Of a DNA stretch of 64,000 nt, positions 8,906-18,679 are shown piece after piece. Source of the stretch: Rhizobium sp. 18055 (GTDB lineage: Bacteria; Pseudomonadota; Alphaproteobacteria; Rhizobiales; Rhizobiaceae); the NCBI RefSeq assembly GCF_902706285.1, contig NZ_CACSKD010000004.1, positions 359,710 through 423,709 on the forward strand, read 5' to 3'. The position numbers and the translations under genes were made by a program. Positions within the stretch are counted from its first letter, which is position 1; the number at the start of each line of letters is the position of its first letter. The notes below the pieces were generated by a model, which was given only the letters and a program-made list of their open reading frames with translations, was not told the DNA's origin and did no database searches.

Positions 8906-8930
8906 AACGCGATACTGATAGGAGAGTTCC
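8906..8930 (-). promoter_or_regulatory. EcfG/RpoE2-type promoter of the DUF2934 gene
   Basis: On the minus strand GGAAC (8930-8926), exactly 16 spacer bases and CGTT (8909-8906) form a perfect match to the general-stress ECF sigma consensus of Alphaproteobacteria. The expected start of transcription is about 8898, giving a leader of about 25 bases before the ATG at 8873. Confidence 0.7.
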
Positions 8931-9173
8931 AGAGGAATCGCATTGTTTCAAGTAATTTCTGACACGCTGCAAAAATATATGTGGCGCTGCAGCATGATGT
9001 TTCGACATGCGGCCGTTCAATGCTCAAAATACGGGCAGATCGCGTGTTTTGCTTCCAGCAGTATTGTCGTCTTGACTGTATTGTCACTGGGGGCGACGCC
9101 GGCCTGATGGAAGCGACATTGCTGGCCGAGACTATGATTGAACAACGCTGGATTGCCGCTATATCTTCGTGGG
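8931..9173. other. Intergenic, upstream of cardiolipin synthase
   Basis: This region lies between the divergent DUF2934 promoter and the cardiolipin synthase gene. It must hold the rightward promoter, but I see no convincing -35/-10 pair, repeat or small gene. Confidence 0.4.
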
Positions 9174-10637
9174 ATGTTTTATCTCATATCGACCTATTGG
9201 CCGCATATCCTGTTTGTCGTTTCGTTGCTCATGGGGGCAGCCGCGGCCATACACGCGACGATGACGAAGGAAGAGGTGCGCGCCGCCATAGGCTGGGTCG
9301 GTGTGATCGTTCTATCACCGATCATTGGTGCGCTGCTTTATGCCATCGCCGGTATCAACCGCATCAGGCGTGCCTCGCTCAGCCTGCGGCGCGATGCGTT
9401 GATGCCTCAGGCAGACCTCGATGAACTCGAGAGTTTCGATGCCGACGCAGATCTCGTCATAAGCGGATTCGGGCGGCGCTTTGCTGCCCTCCAGACACTG
9501 GGTGACAGAGTGGCGCGCAGTCCGATCTCGACCGGCAACACGATCGACATGCTTGAAACCGGCGATGACTGCTATGCCGCGATGAAAGCCTCGATCGACA
9601 GCGCAGAGCGCAGCGTGCTGCTCGAGACCTACATCTTCGATCGCGACCCGATCGGCCTGAGAATGGCCGATGCGTTGATTGCCGCGACGAAGCGCGGGGT
9701 GCAGGTGCGCGTGCTGATCGATGCGGTCGGCGCGCGCTATTCGGTGCCGAGCATTCTCGGCTATCTGCAAGACGGCGGCGTCACTGTTTCGGTATTCAAC
9801 GGCAACGTCATCATCGGCCTGCGCCTGCCTTATGCCAATCTGCGCACCCACCGAAAGATCGTCATCATCGATGGCAGGGTGGCGCTGACCGGTGGCATGA
9901 ACATCAGGGCGGGGTTCACCCGTGAGATCGCCGGCGAGGACTTCGCGCGCGACACGCATTTCATGGTCACCGGCCCTGTCGTTGCCGATCTCTTCGATAT
10001 CGCAGCGGAAGACTGGCGCTTTACCACTGGTGAAGCGTTGACCGGCGACGAATGGCGCATTGCACCGCCGGAGCGGGAGCCGGGTGATCCGGTCTTCATG
10101 CGGGTGGTGGCCTCCGGTCCCGACAGGCGAGTGGAGACCAACCACAAGATGCTGATGGGGGCATTCTCCGTTGCCCGCAGGTCGATCAAGATCATGTCTC
10201 CCTATTTTCTGCCGGATCGGGAACTGATCAGTGCGCTGGCGACGGCGGCGCGCCGCGGCGTCGAAGTCGATATCGTCGTGCCGGCTGCCAACAACCTCGT
10301 GCTCGTCGATCGGGCGATGACAGCTCAGTTCGACCAGATCGTCAGCAACTACTGCCGCATCTGGCGCCATAGCGGCGCCTTCAGCCATTCGAAACTTCTG
10401 TCGATCGATGGCGTCTGGTCGTATGTCGGGTCATCCAATCTCGATCCGCGATCCCTGAGGCTGAACTTCGAAATCGATCTTGAGGTGTTGAATGAAGGCT
10501 TCGCCACCGAAATCGAAGAGCATGTCGACGAGGCGATCAGGTCGGCGTCACCGGTCACGTTGCAGGGTCTGCGCGCCAAGCCCTTCGCCGTCAGGCTGCT
10601 GAACAAGATACTTTGGCTGGGGTCGCCTTACCTCTGA
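9174..10637 (+). CDS. cls: Cardiolipin synthase (phospholipase D family)
   Basis: A 487-residue bacterial-type cardiolipin synthase. Two N-terminal membrane helices are followed by two phospholipase D domains with HKD motifs: HRKIVIID at about residue 226 and HSKLLSID at about residue 405, each followed by GGMN or GSSNLD. The enzyme condenses phosphatidylglycerol molecules into cardiolipin at the inner membrane. The ATG at 9174 (MFYLISTYWPH) is preferred because it begins right at the first helix; a TTG 36 bases upstream is possible. It is followed by an endonuclease/exonuclease/phosphatase-family gene, a frequent partner. Confidence 0.9.
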   Translation: MFYLISTYWPHILFVVSLLMGAAAAIHATMTKEEVRAAIGWVGVIVLSPIIGALLYAIAGINRIRRASLSLRRDALMPQADLDELESFDADADLVISGFGRRFAALQTLGDRVARSPISTGNTIDMLETGDDCYAAMKASIDSAERSVLLETYIFDRDPIGLRMADALIAATKRGVQVRVLIDAVGARYSVPSILGYLQDGGVTVSVFNGNVIIGLRLPYANLRTHRKIVIIDGRVALTGGMNIRAGFTREIAGEDFARDTHFMVTGPVVADLFDIAAEDWRFTTGEALTGDEWRIAPPEREPGDPVFMRVVASGPDRRVETNHKMLMGAFSVARRSIKIMSPYFLPDRELISALATAARRGVEVDIVVPAANNLVLVDRAMTAQFDQIVSNYCRIWRHSGAFSHSKLLSIDGVWSYVGSSNLDPRSLRLNFEIDLEVLNEGFATEIEEHVDEAIRSASPVTLQGLRAKPFAVRLLNKILWLGSPYL

Positions 10638-10730
10638 GCGCTTTTTGCCGTGTGCGACATGGCAAGTTTGCGCGGAGTGCCTATACTCAACCAGAAGACC
10701 ACCCGGTCAACGGAGCGCTGGAAAACAGCA

Positions 10731-11552
10731 ATGCATGCCAGAAAAGACAGCCTGCCATCAAGCATCCTCGCGTCCCTCAGGAACCGCAGGAAAGGCGGAG
10801 ATGCGGCCCATGCCGGGCAATCGATGCGTCCCGAAGGCACGCTGATCGCCTCCTATAACGTCCATAAATGCGTCGGCAACGACCGGCGCTTCGATCCCGA
10901 GCGCACCAGCCGGGTGATTCATGAAATCGATGCCGATGTGATCGCCCTTCAGGAGGCGGACACGCGTTTTGGCGAGCGGACGGGGATCCTCGATCTGGCG
11001 CGTCTGGAGCGGGATACGGGTTTGCTTCCTGTTCCGATCAACGGCATGGCGAAAGCCCATGGCTGGCATGGCAATGTCGTGCTGTTCAAAAAAGGGCTGG
11101 TGCGCGATGTCCACCAGATCAAGCTTCCTGGGCTGGAGCCCAGGGGCGCGTTGGTTGCGGAACTCGATCTGGAGCAGGGCGGCGCGTTGCGCATCATTGC
11201 CGCGCATTTCGGACTTCTCCGGCATTCGCGCGCGCAGCAGGCGAAAGTGCTTCTCGAACTGATGGCCGACAAGTCCGATACCCCGACGATCCTGCTTGGC
11301 GACTTGAACGAGTGGCGCCTCGGCGACCGCTCGTCGCTTCATTCGTTCCAATCGATCTTCGGCCCGCAGCCGCTTGCCGTGCCGAGCTTTCCCGCCCGGC
11401 TTCCGGTGCTGGCGCTGGACCGGATCATGGCAAACCGCAAGGGGGTCGTCACGACGGTCGAAGCGCATGACACGCCGCTCTCCCGTGTCGCCTCCGACCA
11501 TCTGCCGATCAAGGCTTTCGTCAACTTGGCAAGCGCAGCCGGACCCGTCTGA
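10731..11552 (+). CDS. Endonuclease/exonuclease/phosphatase family protein
   Basis: A protein of 273 residues from this ATG; GTG 10650 or ATG 10659 would add 24-27 residues. The EEP fold is shown by IASYNVHKCVG, ADVIALQEAD (metal-binding Glu), LLGDLNEW and the C-terminal SDHLPIKA. It acts on phosphodiester bonds. Beside a cardiolipin synthase it could process lipid or nucleic-acid phosphodiesters, but this is inference. The gene begins about 90 bases after cls and is probably co-transcribed. Confidence 0.78.
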   Translation: MHARKDSLPSSILASLRNRRKGGDAAHAGQSMRPEGTLIASYNVHKCVGNDRRFDPERTSRVIHEIDADVIALQEADTRFGERTGILDLARLERDTGLLPVPINGMAKAHGWHGNVVLFKKGLVRDVHQIKLPGLEPRGALVAELDLEQGGALRIIAAHFGLLRHSRAQQAKVLLELMADKSDTPTILLGDLNEWRLGDRSSLHSFQSIFGPQPLAVPSFPARLPVLALDRIMANRKGVVTTVEAHDTPLSRVASDHLPIKAFVNLASAAGPV

Positions 11553-11711
11553 CGCGATGGCGCTGTTCGGTTCGTTGTCGATGACGGTGCGATCGTCCCG
11601 TCTTGCGGCGCACGGGGTTTACCATAGACCTGTGCTGCGCCTTGACACAGCTTTCAGTCATGAGAGGTTCTGCTCCAATATGGATCGCAGCCCTGCACGG
11701 AGACAGCTGAG

Positions 11712-12782
11712 ATGCGAAGCGCGTGGCGTTTTGAGAAGGCAATCGGCCGACTAAGACCGGCAGTGACGGAAATGGCCGGGGCCGCATTGCCTGCCGCAAC
11801 AGCCGTGGCTCTGTCGTTTCTCTGTCTGTCTGCACCCCTTTCTGCGGCCGAGCAGCCCGCCCAGACCGAGGGATCGAAGGCGCAAGTCGAAGAGCTTCTG
11901 GACAAATGGGGTGAGCACTACTCGAAGGCGAGCACGCTGGCAGAGCGGCGCGAGGCTTTCGAGAAGCTGATGCTCAAGACACCGGGGCCATCCCGGGTGC
12001 AGATCAGACAGGTGGATGCGGGCGGCGTCGATGCGGAGTTGATCTGGCCGGCGCGCGTTCATTATCCGATCGGCAAGCGCGCTGTCCTCTATGTTCACGG
12101 CGGCGGATTTTACAGTGGCTCGCTGGATACGCACCGGGCATCAGCGGCGTCCTTTGCAAAGGCGGCCTCTGCCGACGTGCTGCTGATCGACTATCGGCTG
12201 GCGCCGGAATACCCCTATCCCTCGCAGATCGACGATACCCTGACTGCTTACCTATGGCTGCTCGATTCCGGCTATGAGAGCGGCAACATCGTTGTCCTCG
12301 GCGATTCTGCCGGCGGCAATCTGGCGATCGAAGCGACGCTGCGGCAGATCCGATTGAAAGGCCCCGTTCCCGCAGCCGTTATCGCGATAAGCCCGATCAC
12401 CGATCTTGCGGCGACAGGGGCGTCGATCAAGGCGAATGCGGCCAGTGATCCCTTTGGCAATGCCCTGCAGATCGAAGCCGCCCGCAAGGCTTATCTCGGC
12501 GATCGCTCGGCTGTGGACCCGAAAGTGTCGCCGCTTTATGCTGATATGAAAGGGTTGCCGCCGTTGCTGTTGCAGGTCGGCTCACGGGAGATCGCACTCG
12601 ACGACACGTTGCGATTTGCGGACAAGGCGCGAGAGGCCGGCGTCGATGTGACGACCGAGGTGCTGCCGGGGATGATCCATCAATGGCAGTTGTTCCCCTT
12701 CTGGCTCGACGATGCCCGCCGTTCGAACCAGCGCGCCGCAGAATTTGCGCTGCAGCATTTTGCCGACAAGCCGCGCCAGTAG
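11712..12782 (+). CDS. Secreted alpha/beta hydrolase (HSL-family esterase)
   Basis: A 356-residue protein with a signal peptide (about 1-46, hydrophobic core AAATAVALSFLCLSAPLS followed by AEQ). The oxyanion motif HGGG is at 129-132 and the nucleophile GDSAGG has Ser at 199. The late GMIHQW carries the probable catalytic His. This is the hormone-sensitive-lipase/Aes class of carboxylesterases, here predicted to act in the periplasm. A GGAG ribosome-binding site supports the start. The substrate is unknown. Confidence 0.82.
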   Translation: MRSAWRFEKAIGRLRPAVTEMAGAALPAATAVALSFLCLSAPLSAAEQPAQTEGSKAQVEELLDKWGEHYSKASTLAERREAFEKLMLKTPGPSRVQIRQVDAGGVDAELIWPARVHYPIGKRAVLYVHGGGFYSGSLDTHRASAASFAKAASADVLLIDYRLAPEYPYPSQIDDTLTAYLWLLDSGYESGNIVVLGDSAGGNLAIEATLRQIRLKGPVPAAVIAISPITDLAATGASIKANAASDPFGNALQIEAARKAYLGDRSAVDPKVSPLYADMKGLPPLLLQVGSREIALDDTLRFADKAREAGVDVTTEVLPGMIHQWQLFPFWLDDARRSNQRAAEFALQHFADKPRQ

Positions 12783-12805
12783 CGACGACATACGGCAAGG
12801 CCTGA

Positions 12806-14263
12806 TCAGGCGAGCGCGATTGCCGTCGCAGCTTTGCGGTTGGCGTGGTGCGCCCGCTTCTGCTCGTACATTGCCAAATCGGCTCGCCGTACCATGGCTT
12901 CCATCGTCTCGCCGGGCTCGCTTGTCGCCAAGCCCACCGAGATGCCGAGCGGGGCATTCGAGTAGAACTGATTGTTGATCTTCAAAAGTTCGTGGATGGT
13001 TTCGAGCAGCGTCAGGGCAGCCTGCCGGTCGGCGCCCGGCATCAGCACCGCAAACTCGTCGCCGCCGATGCGGGCCGCATGGTTCGGCACCGAGATCGCG
13101 CCGTTCAGCACTTCGCCGAGCCGGCGCAAGAGGGCGTCGCCGGCATCGTGACCGAGCTGGTCATTGGCCTCTTTCAGCCCGTCGAGGTCGATAACGAGGG
13201 CTGACACGGGCCGCAGAGATTTGCGTTGTAGGCGGTTCAGTTCGTCCATGTAGAAGGCGCGGTTGTGCAGCTTGGTCAGGACATCGTGCTTGCCGAGATA
13301 TTCAAGATAGGCTTCGGCCTTCTTTCGGGCAGTGATGTCGGTCAGCGCAATCTGGGCCCGCGACCAGTCCCTCTCGTGCCCGGGAAAGATCGAGAATTGC
13401 AAGAGAACATGGCGCTCCGAGCCATCGAGCGCATAGTTGACCACCTCACGCTGGTGAAACAGATTACCGTTCCAGAGCTCGATGAGTTGCTCTCGGAAGG
13501 TCTTTTCCATGTCGTCGCGGAAGATATCTCCGATGCGCTGCAGCAGCGTGCTTCGATCCGGTGCGCCGAAAAGATCTAGCGTCGCCTTGTTGACCTCGAT
13601 AACGCTGATCTCGCTCATGCACTGGGTGACGAATTCCGGATGCACGTCTGTAAACACCCGAAAATCGACGATGCCGCGATTGCGGACGTCCTCGATCAGA
13701 GCCTTGATGCGGCTGAAATCCTCGATCCAGAGGGACACGGGTGAATGCTCGAATATTCCTTCCGCATAGAGCCGGTTTTCCTGCTCTCTGCGTCGCCCCG
13801 CCTCGCGGGCGCTGACGTCCTCGGTCGTCAGAAGCAGTCTGCCGAGCGTCTCCTCGTAGCCGGGCAAAACCGCGCCACGCAGTTGAATATCGAGCCGCCG
13901 GCCTGACAGCGTATAGTTCACCGCGCTGCCACTGAATTCCATCTTGCCCTCCCACAGGGCTTCAAGTTCATTCACATGGCTCTCCAGCATCTCGTCGCGA
14001 AAGACGTTGGAAAGATTGGCCGTCAGGTGGTCCTGGCTGTCGGCTTCAAAGAGGTCGAGTGTCTTCTGGTTGACCCGCAAGATCCGGATGCTCTGTGAGC
14101 AGGCGGCGACCCGGCTGAGATCTTCCTCCAGAAAAGCCCGGATATCGGTAATCCCTGCCTGTCGCCAAAGCTTGAATTGTGCCTGAACCCCGCTGAAATC
14201 CTCAATCCACATTGCAATCGGCGACAGATCAAAAATGTCGAGGTCGGAGGCAAGGCTTGTCAT
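12806..14263 (-). CDS. Tandem PAS-GGDEF diguanylate cyclase
   Basis: A 485-residue soluble protein. Two homologous PAS-type modules are arranged in tandem, each starting with a (L/H)SP(I/V)xxWIEDFS signature (about residues 13 and 172) and each containing an I..VN(Q/K)xTLDLF segment. A C-terminal GGDEF domain follows, with an intact catalytic motif RIGGDEFAVL and an HDVLTKLHNR start. It should make cyclic di-GMP from GTP in response to a cytoplasmic signal. ATG 14263 is preferred over a TTG five codons upstream. No phosphodiesterase (EAL) domain is present. Confidence 0.88.
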   Translation of the reverse strand: MTSLASDLDIFDLSPIAMWIEDFSGVQAQFKLWRQAGITDIRAFLEEDLSRVAACSQSIRILRVNQKTLDLFEADSQDHLTANLSNVFRDEMLESHVNELEALWEGKMEFSGSAVNYTLSGRRLDIQLRGAVLPGYEETLGRLLLTTEDVSAREAGRRREQENRLYAEGIFEHSPVSLWIEDFSRIKALIEDVRNRGIVDFRVFTDVHPEFVTQCMSEISVIEVNKATLDLFGAPDRSTLLQRIGDIFRDDMEKTFREQLIELWNGNLFHQREVVNYALDGSERHVLLQFSIFPGHERDWSRAQIALTDITARKKAEAYLEYLGKHDVLTKLHNRAFYMDELNRLQRKSLRPVSALVIDLDGLKEANDQLGHDAGDALLRRLGEVLNGAISVPNHAARIGGDEFAVLMPGADRQAALTLLETIHELLKINNQFYSNAPLGISVGLATSEPGETMEAMVRRADLAMYEQKRAHHANRKAATAIALA

Positions 14264-14457
14264 GGTCAGGTCTTTCAATTCGATCAGCTTTCAGGCCGCG
14301 CTCGGCACACGCATCGGTTGGCCCAATCACCCATAACGCTCAATCGTAAAGCGGAGCTTGACGTCAGCGGGAACGGTAGTGGTCAGCGACGCGATTTTTG
14401 TGTCGATTTGACGCCAAAGGTTCATTGGCGATCTTTTTTGCGTGATGCAGAAACGCC

Positions 14458-14486
14458 AAGAGGACGGCTCACCGCCGTCCCCTCTA
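14458..14486 (-). terminator. Hairpin downstream of the sulfate transporter operon
   Basis: An inverted repeat (GAGGACGGC with GCCGTCC-CCTC, loop of about 5 bases) lies about 35 bases beyond the cysA stop. On the minus strand the stem is followed by a weak T-rich tract (GGCGTTT). It is the likely end of the sbp-cysTWA transcript. Confidence 0.5.
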
Positions 14487-14518
14487 TTGGAAGCATCAGG
14501 ATAACTGCCCGGACAGGC

Positions 14519-15562
14519 TCAGGCGGGCCTGAACAATTTCCAGCGCGTCGGGCGGAACACAATTTTGCTGCGGTCGAGGCTACCGGCGGCTGCCGGCGGC
14601 AGCTCCAGTTCGATCGGTGGATGGCCCTTGCCAATATCGATCTCGACATGACGCGTTCCGGCAACACGCCGGCTGCTGGTCAAAAGCCCGGCGATACAGT
14701 CCTCTCCGCCGTCGCGAATTTCGATGTCGTGCGGGCGGAAGTAAAGGCTCGCCTCTCCGTCCGGCTCGCCCTCTGCCTTGAGGCCGAGCGAGCGATCCTC
14801 GAACCAGATATCACCGCCGGAAATTTTTACTTTCAGACAGTTCGACTGGCCGACGAAGCCGAACACGAAAGGTGAATTCGGATGATCGTAGACCTCGTCA
14901 GGCGTGCCGACCTGCTCAATTGCACCCTGGCTCATGACGACCACGCGGTCGGCGAGTTCCATTGCTTCGTCTTGGTCGTGGGTCACGAAGACCGTGGTGT
15001 GACCGGTCCTGTCGTGGATCTCCCGCAGCCATTTGCGCAGATCCTTTCGCACCTGCGCGTCGAGTGCGCCGAAAGGCTCATCGAGAAGCAGCACGTTCGG
15101 CTCCACCGCCATGGCGCGGGCAAGCGCCACTCGCTGGCGCTGGCCGCCGGAGAGTTGCGCGGGATAGCGTTTTTCAAGGCCCGGAAGCTGTACGAGGTCG
15201 AGCAGTTCCAGCGCCCTTCTGCGGATTTCGTCCCGCGGCGGCCGGCGCGCCGAATGGCGCACCTTGAGCCCGAATGCGACATTGTCGAGCACGGTCATAT
15301 GCCGGAAAAGCGCGTAGTGCTGGAATACGAAGCCGATGTTGCGCTCCTGCACGCTCTTTTTCGAGGCGTCCTCGTCACCGAAATAGATCAAGCCATCGGT
15401 CGGGCTTTCCAAGCCGGCGATCAGGCGCAGCAAGGTGGTCTTGCCGGAGCCGGACGGGCCGAGCAGCGCGATCAGTTCGCCGGAATGAATGTCGAGCGAC
15501 ACGTCATGCAGAGCCGGAAACCGATCGAATTCCTTGCGTAGGTTTTGAACACGAACTTCCAT
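14519..15562 (-). CDS. cysA: Sulfate/thiosulfate ABC transporter ATP-binding protein
   Basis: A 347-residue ABC ATPase. It shows Walker A GPSGSGKT (35-42), Q-loop FQHYALF, signature LSGGQRQR, Walker [13 protein letters not shown] and H-loop VTHD, followed by a C-terminal regulatory domain of about 110 residues as in CysA. It energises sulfate uptake with the CysT/CysW permeases and Sbp. It is the last gene of a four-gene operon, 9 bases after cysW. Confidence 0.95.
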   Translation of the reverse strand: MEVRVQNLRKEFDRFPALHDVSLDIHSGELIALLGPSGSGKTTLLRLIAGLESPTDGLIYFGDEDASKKSVQERNIGFVFQHYALFRHMTVLDNVAFGLKVRHSARRPPRDEIRRRALELLDLVQLPGLEKRYPAQLSGGQRQRVALARAMAVEPNVLLLDEPFGALDAQVRKDLRKWLREIHDRTGHTTVFVTHDQDEAMELADRVVVMSQGAIEQVGTPDEVYDHPNSPFVFGFVGQSNCLKVKISGGDIWFEDRSLGLKAEGEPDGEASLYFRPHDIEIRDGGEDCIAGLLTSSRRVAGTRHVEIDIGKGHPPIELELPPAAAGSLDRSKIVFRPTRWKLFRPA

Positions 15563-15571
15563 TCTAATTCC

Positions 15572-16444
15572 TCAGTGCCGCCGGCTCGCGGCTATTTCGT
15601 CGCTGTATCGCAGTTCCAGCAAGGTCTTCAAAACAAGGGTGACAAGCGCCAGCAGGGCCAGCAGCGTGGCAACGGCGAAAGCCCCGGTGAAGTTATACTC
15701 GTTGTAGAGAATTTCCACCTGCAGCGGCATGGTGTTGGTCTGGCCACGAATATGGCCCGATACGACCGAGACGGCGCCGAATTCACCCATGGCGCGGGCG
15801 TTGCAAAGCAGCACGCCGTAGAGCAGGCCCCATTTGATGTTCGGCAGGGTCACATACCAGAAGGTCTGCCAACCGCTGGCGCCAAGCGAAATCGCTGCCT
15901 CTTCGTCGCCCGTCCCCTGTTCCTGCATCAGCGGGATCAGTTCGCGGGCAACGAAAGGGAAGGTCACGAACATCGTCGCCAGGATCAGCCCCGGCGCCGC
16001 AAACAGGATCTTGATGTCATGGGCGCTCAGCCACTGGCCGAGATAGGTGTTGGCACCAAGCAGCAGGATGAAGACCAGGCCGGAGATAACCGGCGAGACC
16101 GAGAAGGGCAGGTCGATCAGGGTGGTCAGCAAAGCCTTGCCCTTGAACTCGAACTTGGCAATCGCCCAGGCGGCGGCAAGGCCGAAAACCACGTTCAACG
16201 GCACGCTGACGCCGGCGACGATCAACGTCAGACGGATCGCCGAAAATGTTTCGGCATCCTGCAACGCTGTGAAAAAAGCGCCTGCGCCCTTGCGGAAGGC
16301 CTCGACGAACACGGCCGCCAGCGGCAGCATCAGGATGAGGGTCAGGAACACCATCGAGATGCCGATCAGCGTCCAGCGCGCCCACCGATGTTCGGTGGTG
16401 ACGGAACGAACCTTGGCCGTGGGGGTGTTGATATCAGGCGCCAT
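15572..16444 (-). CDS. cysW: Sulfate ABC transporter permease CysW
   Basis: A 290-residue inner-membrane permease with about six helices and the EAA-loop region ([26 protein letters not shown]). The segment [18 protein letters not shown] is characteristic of CysW. Its 5' end overlaps the 3' end of cysT by 11 bases, so translation is probably coupled. Confidence 0.94.
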   Translation of the reverse strand: MAPDINTPTAKVRSVTTEHRWARWTLIGISMVFLTLILMLPLAAVFVEAFRKGAGAFFTALQDAETFSAIRLTLIVAGVSVPLNVVFGLAAAWAIAKFEFKGKALLTTLIDLPFSVSPVISGLVFILLLGANTYLGQWLSAHDIKILFAAPGLILATMFVTFPFVARELIPLMQEQGTGDEEAAISLGASGWQTFWYVTLPNIKWGLLYGVLLCNARAMGEFGAVSVVSGHIRGQTNTMPLQVEILYNEYNFTGAFAVATLLALLALVTLVLKTLLELRYSDEIAASRRH

Positions 16445-17291
16445 TGCCGTACCTCCGTCTGCTCCAGCTCTGGATGAGGTTGATCACCAGCAGCATGGCG
16501 AAAGAAAGGATCAGCATGACGGCGGCGATGCCGGTTGCCGCTGCATAATTATACTCTTCGAGCTTGATGACGATCAGCAGAGGGGCGATCTCCGATTTGA
16601 ACGGCAGGTTGCCGGCGATGAAGATGACCGATCCGTACTCGCCGACGCCACGGGCGAAGGCGAGCGCGAACCCGGTGAGAACGGCAGGTGCCAGGCCCGG
16701 CAGCAGAACGCGCCAGATCGTCTGGAAACGATTGGCACCGAGGGTGGCCGCTGCTTCCTCCACTTCCTTGTCGATCTCTTCCATCACGGGCTGGACGGTG
16801 CGCACGACGAAGGGCAGGCCGACGAAGACCAGCGCCACGACGATGCCGACGGGCGTGAAGGCGATCTTGATGCCGAGCGGCGTCAGGAATTGCCCGATCC
16901 AGCCGTTCGGCGCGTAAAGCGTTGCCAGCGCGATGCCGGCAACGGCGGTCGGCAATGCGAAGGGCAGGTCGACCATGGCGTCGATGATCCGCTTGCCCGG
17001 AAAGCGGTAACGCACCAGCACCCAGGCCAGCACAATGCCGAAGACAACATTGACGCAGGCCGCCGCAAAGGCGGTGCCGAAACTGATGCGCAGCGCATTG
17101 AGCGTGCGTGGATCGATGGCGATCGACCAGAATTTTGCCCAGCCGAGTTCGCTCGAGCGCCAGGCAAGGCCCGAAAGAGGGATGAGGATCAGGAGGGTAA
17201 GCCAGATCAAGGTAAAGCCGAGCGCCATTCCAAATCCTGGAATGACGCTCGGCCGCCTGAACCGCCACCGCGTGGGGCTATGTGCTCTCAT
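16434..17291 (-). CDS. cysT: Sulfate ABC transporter permease CysT (CysU)
   Basis: A 285-residue inner-membrane permease. An EAA-loop is visible in [21 protein letters not shown], and [16 protein letters not shown] is the CysT counterpart of the CysW family segment. It forms the heterodimeric channel with CysW for sulfate or thiosulfate import, directly downstream of sbp with 8 bases between them. Confidence 0.94.
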   Translation of the reverse strand: MRAHSPTRWRFRRPSVIPGFGMALGFTLIWLTLLILIPLSGLAWRSSELGWAKFWSIAIDPRTLNALRISFGTAFAAACVNVVFGIVLAWVLVRYRFPGKRIIDAMVDLPFALPTAVAGIALATLYAPNGWIGQFLTPLGIKIAFTPVGIVVALVFVGLPFVVRTVQPVMEEIDKEVEEAAATLGANRFQTIWRVLLPGLAPAVLTGFALAFARGVGEYGSVIFIAGNLPFKSEIAPLLIVIKLEEYNYAAATGIAAVMLILSFAMLLVINLIQSWSRRRYGNGA

Positions 17292-17299
17292 GCGACTTA

Positions 17300-18325
17300 T
17301 TATTGGGCCGGCTTGTAGATTTGGTCAAATACGCCGCCGTCCCCGAAGAATTTCGGCTGCGCCTCCTTCCAGCCACCGAAGTCGTCGATGGTGGCAAGCG
17401 TCAGCTTGGGGAAGCGGGCGATATCAGCCGGATCGGCAGCTTCCGGCTTGGTGGGACGGTAGAAGTGCTTGGCGGCGATCTTCTGTCCTTCGTCGGAATA
17501 GAGGTAGTTGAGATAGGCTTCCGCGACCTTGCGGGTGCCCTTCTTGTCGACATTGCCATCGACGATGGCAACCGGCGGATCGGCACGGATCGAGAAGCTA
17601 GGCGTCACGATCTCGAACTGATCGGGGCCGAGCTCTTCGAGCGACAGATAGGCTTCGTTTTCCCATGCGAGCAGAACATCTCCGAGGCCACGCTGAACGA
17701 AGGTGGTTGTTGCGCCGCGCGCACCGGTGTCGAGAACGGGAACATGCTGAAGCAGCGCGGAGACATAGGCCTGGGCCTTTGCTTCATCGCCGCCATTGGC
17801 CTGCTTTGCCCATGCCCAGGCAGCGAGAAAGTTCCAGCGCGCGCCACCCGACGTCTTCGGGTTCGGGGTGATGACCTGAATGTCGTCCTTTACTAGATCG
17901 CCCCAATCCTTGATGCCCTTGGGGTTGCCCTTGCGGACGAGGAAGACGATCGTGGATGTGTAAGGCGTCGAATTGTTGGGGAATTTGGTCTTCCAGTCGG
18001 CGGGGATCTTGCCGGTCTTCTTGGCAATCGCATCGATGTCGCCCTCAAGCGCCAAAGTCACGACGTCGGCATCAAGGCCATCGATAACAGACCGCGCCTG
18101 CGCACCCGAGCCACCATGCGATGCCTGGATCGTCACCGTCTCACCGGTGTCCTTTTGCCATTTCTGCGCGAAGGCGGCGTTGAAATCCTTGTAAAGTTCC
18201 CGTGTCGGATCATAGGAGACGTTGAGAAGCGTCTGGTCGGCGAAAACTGGTGCGACAGCGCCGATGGCGAAACTGCCTGCCAGAACCGCGGCCGCTAAGA
18301 GCCGGGTAATCCGTTGTGCGTGCAT
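17300..18325 (-). CDS. sbp: Periplasmic sulfate-binding protein
   Basis: A 341-residue secreted binding protein. The signal peptide (about 1-29) ends at [18 protein letters not shown], the typical mature start of Sbp/Cys[15 protein letters not shown] and VTLALEGD are family segments. The start [10 protein letters not shown] is chosen because GAAGGAGGT precedes it at good spacing. It delivers sulfate to CysTWA and is the first gene of the operon. Confidence 0.94.
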   Translation of the reverse strand: MHAQRITRLLAAAVLAGSFAIGAVAPVFADQTLLNVSYDPTRELYKDFNAAFAQKWQKDTGETVTIQASHGGSGAQARSVIDGLDADVVTLALEGDIDAIAKKTGKIPADWKTKFPNNSTPYTSTIVFLVRKGNPKGIKDWGDLVKDDIQVITPNPKTSGGARWNFLAAWAWAKQANGGDEAKAQAYVSALLQHVPVLDTGARGATTTFVQRGLGDVLLAWENEAYLSLEELGPDQFEIVTPSFSIRADPPVAIVDGNVDKKGTRKVAEAYLNYLYSDEGQKIAAKHFYRPTKPEAADPADIARFPKLTLATIDDFGGWKEAQPKFFGDGGVFDQIYKPAQ

Positions 18326-18592
18326 GGGGACCTCCTTCGTTTGTTGTCCAAACACTACCAAGTTGGTCGTATAATGAAACGAAGATTGTTTCTGTTCCAT
18401 GCGGCACTTCTGGAATGAACTGCCATTTCGTGTGTTGTTTTGAAATGAATGTACTTGTCTTGAGCCCGGCTTACCGTTTGAGGATCAGGTGGACGATGTT
18501 GCGAGAAGCGGCCGGAAATGCCGGGCTGACACATTGCAGAACTGCTGCCTGAGCATTCCGTTATCGCATGAGCAAAAGCCTTCGCAATGGAA
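18326..18592. other. Divergent control region sbp / polyol dehydrogenase
   Basis: Together with the promoter at 18593-18621 this is the 354-base gap between two divergent genes. The part next to sbp is AT-richer and must hold its promoter, but I cannot assign a -35/-10 pair or a sulfur-regulator site with confidence. No small gene is seen. Confidence 0.4.
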
Positions 18593-18621
18593 TTGAATTG
18601 GGCAGGCTTCCGGTCCTATAG
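18593..18621 (+). promoter_or_regulatory. Sigma-70-type promoter for the polyol dehydrogenase
   Basis: TTGAAT (18593-18598), a 17-base spacer and CTATAG (18616-18621) fit the alphaproteobacterial housekeeping consensus (TTGAC-N17-CTATAT). It lies about 60 bases upstream of the ATG at 18680. Confidence 0.45.
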
Positions 18622-18679
18622 TCCCGCCAACGCCGCACTCGACTCGGGGCGCGGGGAGGCAGAGGGAAGGAGACTCACG

